DNA of 64,000 nucleotides from Halalkalicoccus paucihalophilus (GTDB lineage: Archaea; Halobacteriota; Halobacteria; Halobacteriales; Halalkalicoccaceae). This document shows, piece by piece, positions 44,456 through 52,735 of this stretch (positions are counted from its first letter, which is position 1; each line of letters opens with the position of its first letter). The DNA lies in assembly GCF_001593955.1 (NCBI RefSeq), contig NZ_LTAZ01000002.1, forward strand, positions 1 to 64,000. The letters are read 5' to 3'. The notes under the pieces were generated by a model. It had not been told where the DNA came from. It was given only the letters and a program-made list of their open reading frames with translations, and did no database searches. The translations under genes were made by a program, and so were the position numbers.

Positions 44456-45391
44456 ATGAGTGCATTCAACGCAATCGGAGAGGAGCGAGAGATCGACCGC
44501 GAGGAGTTCACGCCGGGTATTGAGCCCCAGCCGACGTGGTGTCCGGGCTGTGGCGACTTCGGCGTGCTCAAATCGCTGAAACAGGCCCTGCCCGAAGTGG
44601 GCCGCACCCCCGAGGAGACGCTGCTGGTGACGGGGATCGGCTGTTCGGGCAAGCTCAACAGCTACCTCGATTCGTATGGCTTCCACACCATCCACGGGCG
44701 CTCGCTTCCCGTGGCGCGAGCGGCGAAACTCGCAAACCCCGGCCTCGAAGTGATCGCCGCCGGCGGCGACGGCGACGGCTACGGGATCGGCGGGAACCAC
44801 TTCATGCATACCGCCCGGGAGAACCACGATATGACCTACATCGTGTTCAACAACGAGATCTTCGGCCTGACGAAGGGCCAGACCTCGCCCACAAGCCCCA
44901 AAGGTCACAAATCGAAGACCCAGCCGAGCGGCTCGGCGAAGGACCCCATCCGTCCGCTCTCGCTGTCGCTGACCTCCGGAGCCTCCTACATCGCCCGGAC
45001 CGCGGCGGTCAACCCCAACCAGGCAAAGGAGATCCTGAAGGAGGCGATGGAGCACGACGGCTTCGCGCACGTCGACTTCCTCACCCAGTGTCCGACCTGG
45101 AACAAGGACGCAAAACAGTACGTCCCGTACATCGACGTTCAGGAGTCCGACGATTACGACTTCGACGTCCACGACCGCCAAGAGGCCCAGGAGATGATGT
45201 ACGAGACGGAGAACGTCCTGAAGGAGGGAACGGTGCTGACGGGACGGTTCTACGTCGACGAGGATCGTCCCTCCTATCAGGAGGAGAAACAGGCGATCGG
45301 CGAGATGCCCGAGGAACCGCTCGCCGAACGGTACTTCGACGACGACTACGAGTGGGAACGAAGCTACGACCTGCTCGACCGGCACCGTTGA
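44456..45391 (+). CDS. korB: 2-oxoacid:ferredoxin oxidoreductase, beta subunit
   Basis: 311 residues. The PTWCPGCGDFGVLKS and GIGCSGKLNSYL segments supply cysteines for the Fe-S cluster, and the ThDP motif GGDGDGYGIGGNH to YIVFNNEIFGLTKGQ is intact. Forms the catalytic core with KorA. Which 2-oxoacid is used cannot be fixed by motif alone. Confidence 0.94.
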   Translation: MSAFNAIGEEREIDREEFTPGIEPQPTWCPGCGDFGVLKSLKQALPEVGRTPEETLLVTGIGCSGKLNSYLDSYGFHTIHGRSLPVARAAKLANPGLEVIAAGGDGDGYGIGGNHFMHTARENHDMTYIVFNNEIFGLTKGQTSPTSPKGHKSKTQPSGSAKDPIRPLSLSLTSGASYIARTAAVNPNQAKEILKEAMEHDGFAHVDFLTQCPTWNKDAKQYVPYIDVQESDDYDFDVHDRQEAQEMMYETENVLKEGTVLTGRFYVDEDRPSYQEEKQAIGEMPEEPLAERYFDDDYEWERSYDLLDRHR

Positions 45392-45485
45392 GGACCGGTA
45401 TCGGTTCCGGTAGCCGACGTTGTGTCATGCGCTATATCGATTGTCGGTTCGCAAGGTATTTTTTCCCGGACGCGAAAGAGCGAGT

Positions 45486-45914
45486 GTGGCGACGAACTCG
45501 ACATCGGATCGGATCCTCGCCGTCCTCGAGGAGGACGCGCAAGCGTCGTACGCGGAGATCGCACGCCGGGCGGGCGTCTCGAAGCCAACAGTACGGAAAT
45601 ACATCGACCAGTTGGAGTCCGACGGCGTGATCGTCGGTTACTCCGCGGACGTCGACCCGAAGAAGCTCTCGGGGCGCTCGATCGCGCTCGTGGGCATCGA
45701 TGTCGAGAGCGAACGCTACGTCGAGGCGACGCGCGCACTTGGCGAGATCGAGGCGGTCGAGGCGCTGTACTCCTCCTCCGGCGATCACATGCTGATGGCC
45801 GAGGTCCGCGCGACCGACGGCAACGCGGTCGGCGAGATCATCAGCGAGGAGATCCTTTCCGTCGACGGCGTGACAGCCGCCCATCCCTCCTTCCTGCAGG
45901 AACGGCTCAAGTAG
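45486..45914 (+). CDS. Lrp/AsnC-family transcription regulator
   Basis: 142 residues from the GTG at 45486. The helix-turn-helix is ASYAEIARRAGVSKPTVRKY, followed by the Lrp ligand (RAM) domain with VALVGIDV-like strand and GDHMLMAEVRA. A TATA-like stretch (GGTATTTTTT, from 45451) lies about 30 bases before the start. Its position after korAB suggests it controls that operon, perhaps in response to an amino acid. Confidence 0.88.
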   Translation: MATNSTSDRILAVLEEDAQASYAEIARRAGVSKPTVRKYIDQLESDGVIVGYSADVDPKKLSGRSIALVGIDVESERYVEATRALGEIEAVEALYSSSGDHMLMAEVRATDGNAVGEIISEEILSVDGVTAAHPSFLQERLK

Positions 45915-45942
45915 TTTTAGGCGTCCGGACCCTACGCCCGGT

Positions 45943-46416
45943 ATGGCGACCTACGAGCGCGAGACGCACGTCGAGGCCTCGCTCGAAGACGTCTGGGAGT
46001 TTCACTCGCGAGTGAGCGGTCTCGAAGCACTTACTCCGGGCTGGATGGGGCTTTCCGTTCGGGAGGTCCGTGGACCCGATGGCGAGCGAAATCCCGAGAT
46101 CCTCGAGGCGGCTGCAGAGATCGATATGGAACTCCGTCCGCTCGGCGGGCCGGCCCAGTCGTGGACCTCGGTCATCACCGAGCGCGCGGAAAGCGACGAG
46201 CGGGCGCTGTTCAAAGACGAGATGCGCGGTGGCCCCTTCTCACGGTGGGCTCACGTCCACCAGTTCCGCCGCGACGGGGAGGGGACGCGCCTGCGCGATA
46301 CGGTTCACTACGAACTGCCCGGACTCACCCGTCCGGCCTCGCCGCTCGCGGTCGTCGGCTTCGAGCCCATGTTCCGGTATCGCCACCAAAAGACGAAGGA
46401 ACTGCTCGAAGCCTAA
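45943..46416 (+). CDS. SRPBCC-fold protein
   Basis: 157 residues of the START/polyketide-cyclase-like fold: ATYERETHVEASLEDVWEFHS at the start, WTSVITERAESDE and FRRDGEGTRLRDTVHY in the middle, ending GFEPMFRYRHQKTKELL. Such proteins bind small lipophilic ligands; ligand unknown. The stop region overlaps the convergent gene (46413-46416). Confidence 0.84.
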   Translation: MATYERETHVEASLEDVWEFHSRVSGLEALTPGWMGLSVREVRGPDGERNPEILEAAAEIDMELRPLGGPAQSWTSVITERAESDERALFKDEMRGGPFSRWAHVHQFRRDGEGTRLRDTVHYELPGLTRPASPLAVVGFEPMFRYRHQKTKELLEA

Positions 46417-46826
46417 CGAAGTTCGACTTCGAGGATCTCCTCGGGGCGCTCGCCGCACCTGACGTACCGTTTCGGATCGCGTTCGATGGCGAAGACGGCG
46501 AGTCGAAGAACGAGCCTCCCCGAGGGGAGCGACGCGCGCAACACGGGTCCCGTGCCCGTGATCACTACGTAGGGCGGGGCGGCGACGGGCGGTGCGGGCA
46601 GCGGTTCCCCGAGGACCTCGGCTCCGGTCGCGAGCAGTGCCGGATACCCCTCTCGAAGCCCCGCGTGTTCGAGGAGGGCCGAGAGCGGTTCGACGACCGC
46701 CTCGCGTCGGGTCGCCGGGCCATCCCACGAGGCGGCGACGGCGTCGGCGGCTTCGATCGTCGCCGCCAGCGGTTCGGAACGGGTCGCGAGCAGGCGCTCG
46801 CGGATCCGGCGTTCGGTGTCGTTCAC
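46413..46826 (-). CDS. Conserved protein, unknown function
   Basis: 137 residues from the GTG at 46826 (VNDTERRIRERLLATRSEPL). Helical first half, then a proline-rich segment (PLPAPPVAAPPYVVITG), ending in short strands (LVLRLAVFAIERDPKRYV). No family recognised. An in-frame upstream ATG (46889) would add a basic stretch less typical for this genome. Confidence 0.6.
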   Translation of the reverse strand: MNDTERRIRERLLATRSEPLAATIEAADAVAASWDGPATRREAVVEPLSALLEHAGLREGYPALLATGAEVLGEPLPAPPVAAPPYVVITGTGPVLRASLPSGRLVLRLAVFAIERDPKRYVRCGERPEEILEVELR

Positions 46827-46947
46827 GGGCCGAGCGTCACGCGCCCACCGGTAACGGCTGTCGGTTCGATCCGGCAGGCGGTTTTTCACCGTCGAGACGG
46901 TCCGCCGAGTCGAACGCCCCGTCGGTCACTCGACGCGGAAAGGGAAT

Positions 46948-46953
46948 CTTTAC
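46948..46953 (+). promoter_or_regulatory. TATA-like box for purD
   Basis: CTTTAC about 28 bases before the purD ATG at 46979. Confidence 0.45.
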
Positions 46954-46978
46954 CCCGTGGCCCGCGCGTCTCTCAGCC

Positions 46979-48355
46979 ATGTCAGAGACCGTGTTGCTGG
47001 TCGGCGGCGGCGGACGCGAACACGCCATCGCACGGGCGCTCGAAGGGAGCGACTGTGACCTCTATGCGTGTGCGGACAACCGGAACCCGGGGATCGCCCG
47101 AATCGCCGCGGGGTTCGAGACGCTCGATACGACGAACACGAGCGCCGTGCGGACCTATGCCGAGGAGGTCGGCGCGACGCTTGCCGCCATCGGTCCGGAG
47201 GCGGCCCTGCAGGCGGGCGTGGCGGACGCTCTCGCCGAGGCGGGCGTCTATCCGTTCGGGCCGAGCGCCGAGGCCGCACGCATCGAGACGGACAAGGCCT
47301 ACCAGCGCCGGTTCATGCGCGAACACGACATCTCCGGCTGTCCGGCGTTCGAGACCTTCGAGGACACCGAGGCGGCCTGTGAGTACATCGACTCTTCGAG
47401 TACTGATCTCGCCGTGAAACCCGCGGGGCTGACCGGCGGCAAGGGCGTGAAGGTCATCGGGGATCAGGTGACCAAGGAGGGGGCGAAGGAGTACCTCCGG
47501 GAGGAGGGGTACGAGAGAGTCGTCCTCGAAGAACGGTTCGTCGGCGAGGAGTTCACCGTGCAGGGGCTCGTCGCGAACGGCTCTCTCAGAGTCACTCCAG
47601 CGGTTCAGGACCACAAGCGCGCCTACGAGGGCGACGAGGGGCCCAATACGGGCGGGATGGGCTCGTACAGCGACGCGGGACTCGAACTACCCTTCATGAG
47701 CGAGGACGAGTATCGCGAAGCCGTCGGGATCCTCGACGAGACGGTCGCGGCACTGGGCGACTATACGGGCGTTCTCTACGGGCAGTTCATGCTCACGGCG
47801 GAGGGTGTCAAGGTCGTCGAGTTCAACGCCCGCTTCGGCGACCCCGAGGCGATGAACACCCTCCCGGTGATGAACACGGACTTCCTCGACGTACTCGTGG
47901 CCGCCCGCGAGGGGGATGCCCTGCCTCAACTGTCGTTCGCCCCCCGCGCGACCGTCTGTAAGTACGCCGTTCCCGAGGGATATCCGGAGGAGCCACAGGG
48001 AGATACACGGATCACCATCGACGAGGAGAGCGTGGCGCGGGCGGGGCGCGCTACGGGACAATCGAGCGGAGAGGGCAGTGACGAACCGCGAGAGAGCGTG
48101 GCGCGGGCGGCAGCCGAGGGCGGCGAGGCACAGCTGTTTTACGCGAGTGTGGACGACCGCGAGGACGGCATTTACACCACGACCTCGCGCGCCTTCGCGG
48201 TCGTGGGGATCGCAGGGAGCATCGCGGAGGCCGAGACGATCGCCGAGGACGCCCTCTCGGGAGCGACCGAGGGCGTCAGGATTCGCCACGACATCGGCAC
48301 CGAGGAACTGGTCCGCTCGCGGATCGACCACATGAGCGACCTCCGCGGCGAGTAG
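46979..48355 (+). CDS. purD: Phosphoribosylamine-glycine ligase
   Basis: 458 residues, ATP-grasp enzyme of purine synthesis. MSETVLLVGGGGREHAIARAL, LAVKPAGLTGGKGVKV, and GPNTGGMGSYS are standard. Near residue 350-377 an unusual 22-residue segment appears between two copies of ESVARA, caused by a 19-base direct repeat (48026-48044 and 48092-48110); the rest of the C-terminal domain continues normally. The enzyme joins phosphoribosylamine and glycine using ATP. Confidence 0.92.
   Translation: MSETVLLVGGGGREHAIARALEGSDCDLYACADNRNPGIARIAAGFETLDTTNTSAVRTYAEEVGATLAAIGPEAALQAGVADALAEAGVYPFGPSAEAARIETDKAYQRRFMREHDISGCPAFETFEDTEAACEYIDSSSTDLAVKPAGLTGGKGVKVIGDQVTKEGAKEYLREEGYERVVLEERFVGEEFTVQGLVANGSLRVTPAVQDHKRAYEGDEGPNTGGMGSYSDAGLELPFMSEDEYREAVGILDETVAALGDYTGVLYGQFMLTAEGVKVVEFNARFGDPEAMNTLPVMNTDFLDVLVAAREGDALPQLSFAPRATVCKYAVPEGYPEEPQGDTRITIDEESVARAGRATGQSSGEGSDEPRESVARAAAEGGEAQLFYASVDDREDGIYTTTSRAFAVVGIAGSIAEAETIAEDALSGATEGVRIRHDIGTEELVRSRIDHMSDLRGE
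48026..48110 (+). repeat. In-frame 19-base direct repeat within purD
   Basis: GAGAGCGTGGCGCGGGCGG at 48026-48044 and again at 48092-48110, 66 bases apart (22 codons). The unit plus spacer looks like an insertion or slipped duplication that kept the frame. Confidence 0.75.
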
Positions 48356-48406
48356 CCCGGCGAGTGCAGGCGCAACGACGAGGATGCCTCCCGTGATGGT
48401 TCGTTC

Positions 48407-49930
48407 ATGGACGATCACGGACGAACCCGCGACGAGTCGCCGTGGCTCGCGACCACCGACGGGCCGCGATTCTCCCCGTTGGACGGGGATCGAACCATCG
48501 AGGTCGCGGTGATCGGCGCGGGCATCGCGGGGCTCTCGACTGCGATTCACCTCGCCGAGGGCGGCGAGAGCGTGGCGGTGATCGAACGCGACCGGGTCGG
48601 GGCGGCCGTGACGGGCCACACCACCGCGAAGGTCACCTCCCAACACGGCCTGAAGTACGACCACCTGATCGATACCGTCGGCGAGGAGCGCGCCCGCCAG
48701 TACGCCGAGGCGAACGGGGACGCTCTAGAGGAGGTCGCCGACCGGAGTGCCGGATTCGACGCCGAGTTCGAGCGGACCGACGCCTATGTCTACGCCGACG
48801 ACGCCGAGGGCCGCGAGCAGGTCCGCAAGGAGGCGCGGGCGGCCGAACGGTTGGGACTGCCCGCCGAGTTCGTCGAAAGAGAGGAGGTCGACCTCCCCTA
48901 CGAGACGGCTGGCGCGGTCCGTTTTTCGGAACAGGGTCAGTTCCACCCTCGGAAGTACGTCCTCGGGCTGGCAGAACGGGTCGAGGACGAGGGGGGTGCG
49001 GTCTTCGAGGAGACCCGGGCAACGGACCTCGAGGTGGGCGAGCCCTGTGAGGTCAAGACCGAGGTCGGGACCCTCACTGCTGACCACGTCGTCTGTGCAA
49101 CCCACTTCCCGGTGTTCGACCGCGGTGGCTACTTCGCGCGGATGAAGACCAAACGCTCGCACGTGATCGGGGTCAGGGTTGCGGGCGACCTCCCAAAGAG
49201 GATGTATTACAAGGCGGGCGACCCCTACCGCTCGATCCGCGTTCACCGATTGGACGGCGAACCGCTGGTCCTCGTGGGCGGGGAGAACCACGAGACGGGC
49301 CAGGGGGGCTCGACGAGCGAGCGCTACGACCGCCTCGAGGAGTTCGCCCGCGGGACCTTCGACGTCGAGGAGGTCGAGTACCGCTGGTCGACACAGGACT
49401 ACAAGACCTTCGACGGGGTGCCCTATATCGGCCGGCTCGGGCCTGTCGGCGAGAACGCCTCCGTCGCGACCGGCTTCGGCGGCTGGGGAATGACCGGCGG
49501 CGTCGCGGCCGGACGGATACTTTCGGGACTGATCCGCGACGGCGAACACCCACATCAGGAGGTGTTCTCGCCCGCGCGGGTGAACGGCGAGTCCGCGAAG
49601 TCGTTTCTCACCCACAACGCCGAGGTCGGCGCGAACTTCACGGCCGACTGGGCGCGCTCCCTGTTCGCTGGTGAAGAGGCGAGGCTCCGCGCCGGCGACG
49701 GGACGGTCGTAAGAACCGACGACGGGCCGGTCGGCATCTCCCGATCCGAGTCGGGCGAACTGAACGCCGTTTCTGCCGTCTGCCCGCACATGAAGTGTGT
49801 GCTCCGGTGGAACGACGGCGAGGCCAGTTGGGATTGTCCCTGTCACGGCTCGCGCTTCACCCCCGAAGGCCGGGTACTCGACGGGCCGGCGATCGAGGAC
49901 CTGCCGCGCCGGGCGGCGCGTGAAAAGTGA
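48407..49930 (+). CDS. FAD-dependent oxidoreductase with C-terminal Rieske domain
   Basis: 507 residues. The DAO-type FAD domain starts with VAVIGAGIAGLSTAIHLAEGG and has GGWGMTGGVAAGRIL near 355. The C-terminal 100 residues form a Rieske domain with CPHMKC and CPCHGSRF, which should hold a [2Fe-2S] cluster. Such fusions (YhfW-like) oxidise amines or similar compounds and pass electrons on; the substrate is unknown. Confidence 0.88.
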   Translation: MDDHGRTRDESPWLATTDGPRFSPLDGDRTIEVAVIGAGIAGLSTAIHLAEGGESVAVIERDRVGAAVTGHTTAKVTSQHGLKYDHLIDTVGEERARQYAEANGDALEEVADRSAGFDAEFERTDAYVYADDAEGREQVRKEARAAERLGLPAEFVEREEVDLPYETAGAVRFSEQGQFHPRKYVLGLAERVEDEGGAVFEETRATDLEVGEPCEVKTEVGTLTADHVVCATHFPVFDRGGYFARMKTKRSHVIGVRVAGDLPKRMYYKAGDPYRSIRVHRLDGEPLVLVGGENHETGQGGSTSERYDRLEEFARGTFDVEEVEYRWSTQDYKTFDGVPYIGRLGPVGENASVATGFGGWGMTGGVAAGRILSGLIRDGEHPHQEVFSPARVNGESAKSFLTHNAEVGANFTADWARSLFAGEEARLRAGDGTVVRTDDGPVGISRSESGELNAVSAVCPHMKCVLRWNDGEASWDCPCHGSRFTPEGRVLDGPAIEDLPRRAAREK

Positions 49931-49980
49931 TGGCACCTGACGGCCCCACGTTTTCAGGCGTGGCCGATCTCCCCTCAGCT

Positions 49981-50169
49981 ATGAGTGAAGACGACGAGCA
50001 GGCCTACGGAAGCAACGACGTGAAAGACGAGGACGGACAGTACGGCGGCACCGAGGACGGTGGCGACGAGAAGCGAAGCGCCGGCGGCGAGACGGACGAG
50101 CGAGAGGAGAACGACGAGGAGGATGGGGACGAGGAGGCGCTCGGACAGGACGAGACCGACCCCGAGTAA
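49981..50169 (+). CDS. Small, highly acidic disordered protein
   Basis: 62 residues made almost entirely of Glu, Asp, Gly, Ser and Lys with no hydrophobic core. The ATG at 49981 is the most likely start. Could be a real low-complexity protein; the codon pattern fits this genome, but support is weak. Confidence 0.4.
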   Translation: MSEDDEQAYGSNDVKDEDGQYGGTEDGGDEKRSAGGETDEREENDEEDGDEEALGQDETDPE

Positions 50170-50208
50170 TCACGCTAGTTCAAGGGACGCTCGGGCCTAC
50201 AAGGGAGC

Positions 50209-50715
50209 GTGAGCGACGACACCCCGCCCCGCCACGACCGCGTGACCCGCCATCCCTCCCCCGGCAGCGCGAACTCGCTGTGGCACTGGCCCGACGCGCG
50301 CCACCCCCTTCGAGTCGCGCTCAACTACCTCGCCATCGTTCTGGCGCGCCACTCGCCGAGCCTCAGGCTGAAGAACTGGCTGCTCAGGCGGATCGGCGTC
50401 ACCGTAGGGCGGGGCGTCTCGTGGGGGCTCGAATCGACCCCCGACGTCTTCTGGCCTGATCTCGTCACCGTGGAAGACGACGCGATCATCGGCTACGACG
50501 CGACCCTGCTGTGCCACGAGTTCCTGCAGGACGAGTATCGGACGGGACCCGTTCGAGTGGGCGAGCGGGCCATGATCGGTGCGGGCGCGGTCGTCCTACC
50601 CGGTGTCGAGATCGGTGCGGACGCGAGCGTCGCCGCGAACTCGCTCGTGACCGAAGACGTCCCGCCGGGGGCGACCGCCGTCGGCGTCCCCGCGGCGATC
50701 CGCACCGAGGACTGA
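50209..50715 (+). CDS. Hexapeptide-repeat acyltransferase
   Basis: 168 residues from a GTG start. The second half is a left-handed beta-helix with repeated [LIV]-G-x4 turns, such as VGERAMIGAGAVVLPGVEIG and ASVAANSLVTEDVPPG. The first half is a helical extension with LKNWLLRRIGVTVG. Likely transfers acetyl or other acyl groups from CoA; acceptor unknown. It is followed at once by a strong palindrome. Confidence 0.82.
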   Translation: MSDDTPPRHDRVTRHPSPGSANSLWHWPDARHPLRVALNYLAIVLARHSPSLRLKNWLLRRIGVTVGRGVSWGLESTPDVFWPDLVTVEDDAIIGYDATLLCHEFLQDEYRTGPVRVGERAMIGAGAVVLPGVEIGADASVAANSLVTEDVPPGATAVGVPAAIRTED

Positions 50716-50736
50716 CGGTCCGAGTCGGACCGTCAG
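50712..50736. terminator. Perfect 12-base inverted repeat, probable bidirectional hairpin
   Basis: CTGACGGTCCGA, a single central G, then TCGGACCGTCAG. It begins at the last sense codon/stop of the acyltransferase and lies between two convergent genes (stops at 50715 and 50785). A hairpin of this size could end or protect both transcripts. No long T-run follows. Confidence 0.55.
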
Positions 50737-50784
50737 CGGGGACGATGTCGAACGGGTCGGTCCCCTCGGTGTCAACGGTCGGGA

Positions 50785-51546
50785 TCACGGGAGGCGCTTG
50801 CTCGCGCCCTCCTCGAACACCGTCCGGTTGGGGACGATGTACTCGGTGCCGTCGTCCTCGATGCGGGTGACGAACAGTTCGATCTCCTGAACCACGCCCG
50901 CTCGATCGCCGATCTGCACCCGATCGCCGATCCCGTAGGGTTCGTTCAGGAACAGATAGAGTCCGGCGACCCCCGAGGCCAGCAGGTCGCGGCCCGCGAT
51001 CCCGCCGAGGAAGACCAGCCCGAAGACGTAGACGGCGAGCAGGACGAGCAGGGCGTTGGTGGCGATCCCGAGTTGGCCGAGCGCGATGAGGACAGCGACG
51101 TAGATGACGCTGTATTTCGCGACCGTCCCGATCAGGCCGACCTCAGGGAACTTGACGCCGCGCAGGCGTTCGTTGAACAGCACTTCGACCTTGTCGCCGG
51201 CGATGATACCGACGATGATCACGAACAGCGCGATGAACGCGCGAGGGAGCAACCACGTGAGTTCGGCGAAGAGGACGCTCACGTCGAGGACGCCCGCGAC
51301 GTAGAGCGCGAACAGGAGACCAACGCCGTAGATGAACCACGAACTCAGTCGCGAGACCACCGAGACGGTCGAACTCCCCAGCCCCTGGGCGGTCCGCTCG
51401 AAGGCCGTTCCCTCGACGGCGGTGCCGACGCCGATGGCGGTCAGCACCCGCTTGGTGAACTGGCCGAAGACGTACCCGAGGGCGACGATCCCGACGAACA
51501 CGACGAGCGCGAGCACCAGCGGTTCGCGCAGGATCGAGACCTGCAT
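50785..51546 (-). CDS. mscS: MscS-family mechanosensitive channel
   Basis: 253 residues. Membrane helices in 1-150 are followed by the MscS beta domain with FLNEPYGIGDRVQIGDRAGV and EYIVPNRTVFEEGA. Shorter than E. coli MscS (286) at the C-terminal vestibule. It follows the dacZ gene by one base in the same direction, so they form one operon. Channel opening would relieve osmotic stress, and the pairing with a c-di-AMP synthase suggests osmo-signalling. Confidence 0.86.
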   Translation of the reverse strand: MQVSILREPLVLALVVFVGIVALGYVFGQFTKRVLTAIGVGTAVEGTAFERTAQGLGSSTVSVVSRLSSWFIYGVGLLFALYVAGVLDVSVLFAELTWLLPRAFIALFVIIVGIIAGDKVEVLFNERLRGVKFPEVGLIGTVAKYSVIYVAVLIALGQLGIATNALLVLLAVYVFGLVFLGGIAGRDLLASGVAGLYLFLNEPYGIGDRVQIGDRAGVVQEIELFVTRIEDDGTEYIVPNRTVFEEGASKRLP

Positions 51547-51547
51547 C

Positions 51548-52363
51548 TCAGTACTCCTCCGGATCGATCTCGAGGATGAGGTTCCCGCCCTTGAACGCCC
51601 GGACCAGCCCGTCCGACTCCGAGAGGACGATCGAGGTGGCGTTCGTATCGCGCGTGATCGCCCCGCCGGCCATGTGGCGCGCGCCGAGTCCCTTCGGGAT
51701 GTCGATCCCTTTCGCGTCGGGTTCGAGGTAGCGGTACGCGGAGACGATCTTGCCCGAATCCGAGATGACAAAGGCGCCGTCGAGCCGGGAGAACTCCTTG
51801 AGCATCACGTTGACGATCGGGTCGCCGACGTGGACGTGGGACTTCTCGAAGGGGTTGTACGAGAGCGGGCGTGACTTGTTCATCACGTTGCCCGCATCGC
51901 CGACGACGAACAACGCGCCCACGGGCTTTCCCTTCTGGCCCTTCTTGCCCAGATCGATCGCGACCTCCAGCACGCTCCGGATCACCTCGGGTTCGGCCCG
52001 GGAGTTGACGAACAGGTCGTAGAGATCGGAGTGGACCGATTCGGCGGCGCGCACCCGCGAGACGGTGTCGATCTCCTCGTCGAAGACGCTCGTCGCACAG
52101 ATCACGACGTCTCCCTCCTCGATGTAGCCGTCGCCGACGGCCGCGCCGATCCCGAACTCGACGAGATCCGTGATGTCGGTAAACTCGAGAGGGATCTCGA
52201 CGAAGGCGTCGGCGTCGACCCCGTTTTCGGTGCCCACGACGATCACGTCGAGGTCGATATCGGCATCGACGAAGCGCTCGTAGAGCGAGCCGGTCGGCGA
52301 AAAGAGTGCGACCGCATCCGCGTTCTCGACGATGTCGGAGAGGAGCTCGGAGACAGTGTCCAT
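51548..52363 (-). CDS. dacZ: Diadenylate cyclase DacZ (DisA-N domain)
   Basis: 271 residues: N-terminal archaeal domain (1-120) then the DAC domain. The two catalytic motifs read RLDGAFVISDSG and GLGARHMAGGAITRDTNA, i.e. DGA plus a variant RHM in place of the bacterial RHR. It should make cyclic di-AMP from two ATP, a second messenger that is essential in some haloarchaea. The mscS gene follows directly. Confidence 0.92.
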   Translation of the reverse strand: MDTVSELLSDIVENADAVALFSPTGSLYERFVDADIDLDVIVVGTENGVDADAFVEIPLEFTDITDLVEFGIGAAVGDGYIEEGDVVICATSVFDEEIDTVSRVRAAESVHSDLYDLFVNSRAEPEVIRSVLEVAIDLGKKGQKGKPVGALFVVGDAGNVMNKSRPLSYNPFEKSHVHVGDPIVNVMLKEFSRLDGAFVISDSGKIVSAYRYLEPDAKGIDIPKGLGARHMAGGAITRDTNATSIVLSESDGLVRAFKGGNLILEIDPEEY

Positions 52364-52482
52364 TATCCAAAGACACTCCGCGAGCGCGAAAAAGCGTTGT
52401 GGGACGCCTCAGCCAGTCCGACGGGTGGCTGACGGGCTCCTGCCGAACGCTTTTGAGCAGAGACCGCCAACTGACGAGTACC

Positions 52483-52632
52483 ATGGTTGCCCTACTCGCG
52501 ATCGTCAAGAAGGCGGCGACGTTCGGCTACAAGAGATACGGCGTTCCCGGCGCGCTCGTCTCGGCCGTGCTCGCCCTCGCGGGATACCGATTCGTCAAAA
52601 AGGCGTTGAGCGGGTCGAAGAAGGCGAACTGA
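52483..52632 (+). CDS. Small single-helix membrane protein
   Basis: 49 residues: MVALLAIVKKAATFGYKRYG then a hydrophobic helix (GVPGALVSAVLALAGYRF) and a basic tail. No family known. Fairly weak, but composition and a good ATG support it. Confidence 0.5.
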   Translation: MVALLAIVKKAATFGYKRYGVPGALVSAVLALAGYRFVKKALSGSKKAN

Positions 52633-52695
52633 ACCGTCATCGGTGGCTGTAGAACGAGCGGCCCGAATCCAACGGTTTCGTGACCTGAACGGTAA

Positions 52696-52703
52696 CTATA
52701 CTA
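52696..52703 (+). promoter_or_regulatory. TATA-like box for the 2-oxoacid dehydrogenase operon
   Basis: CTATACTA about 36 bases before the E1 alpha ATG at 52736. Confidence 0.4.
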
Positions 52704-52735
52704 TCGTCCGTAACGAGTTCGTATCGGGACCCACA

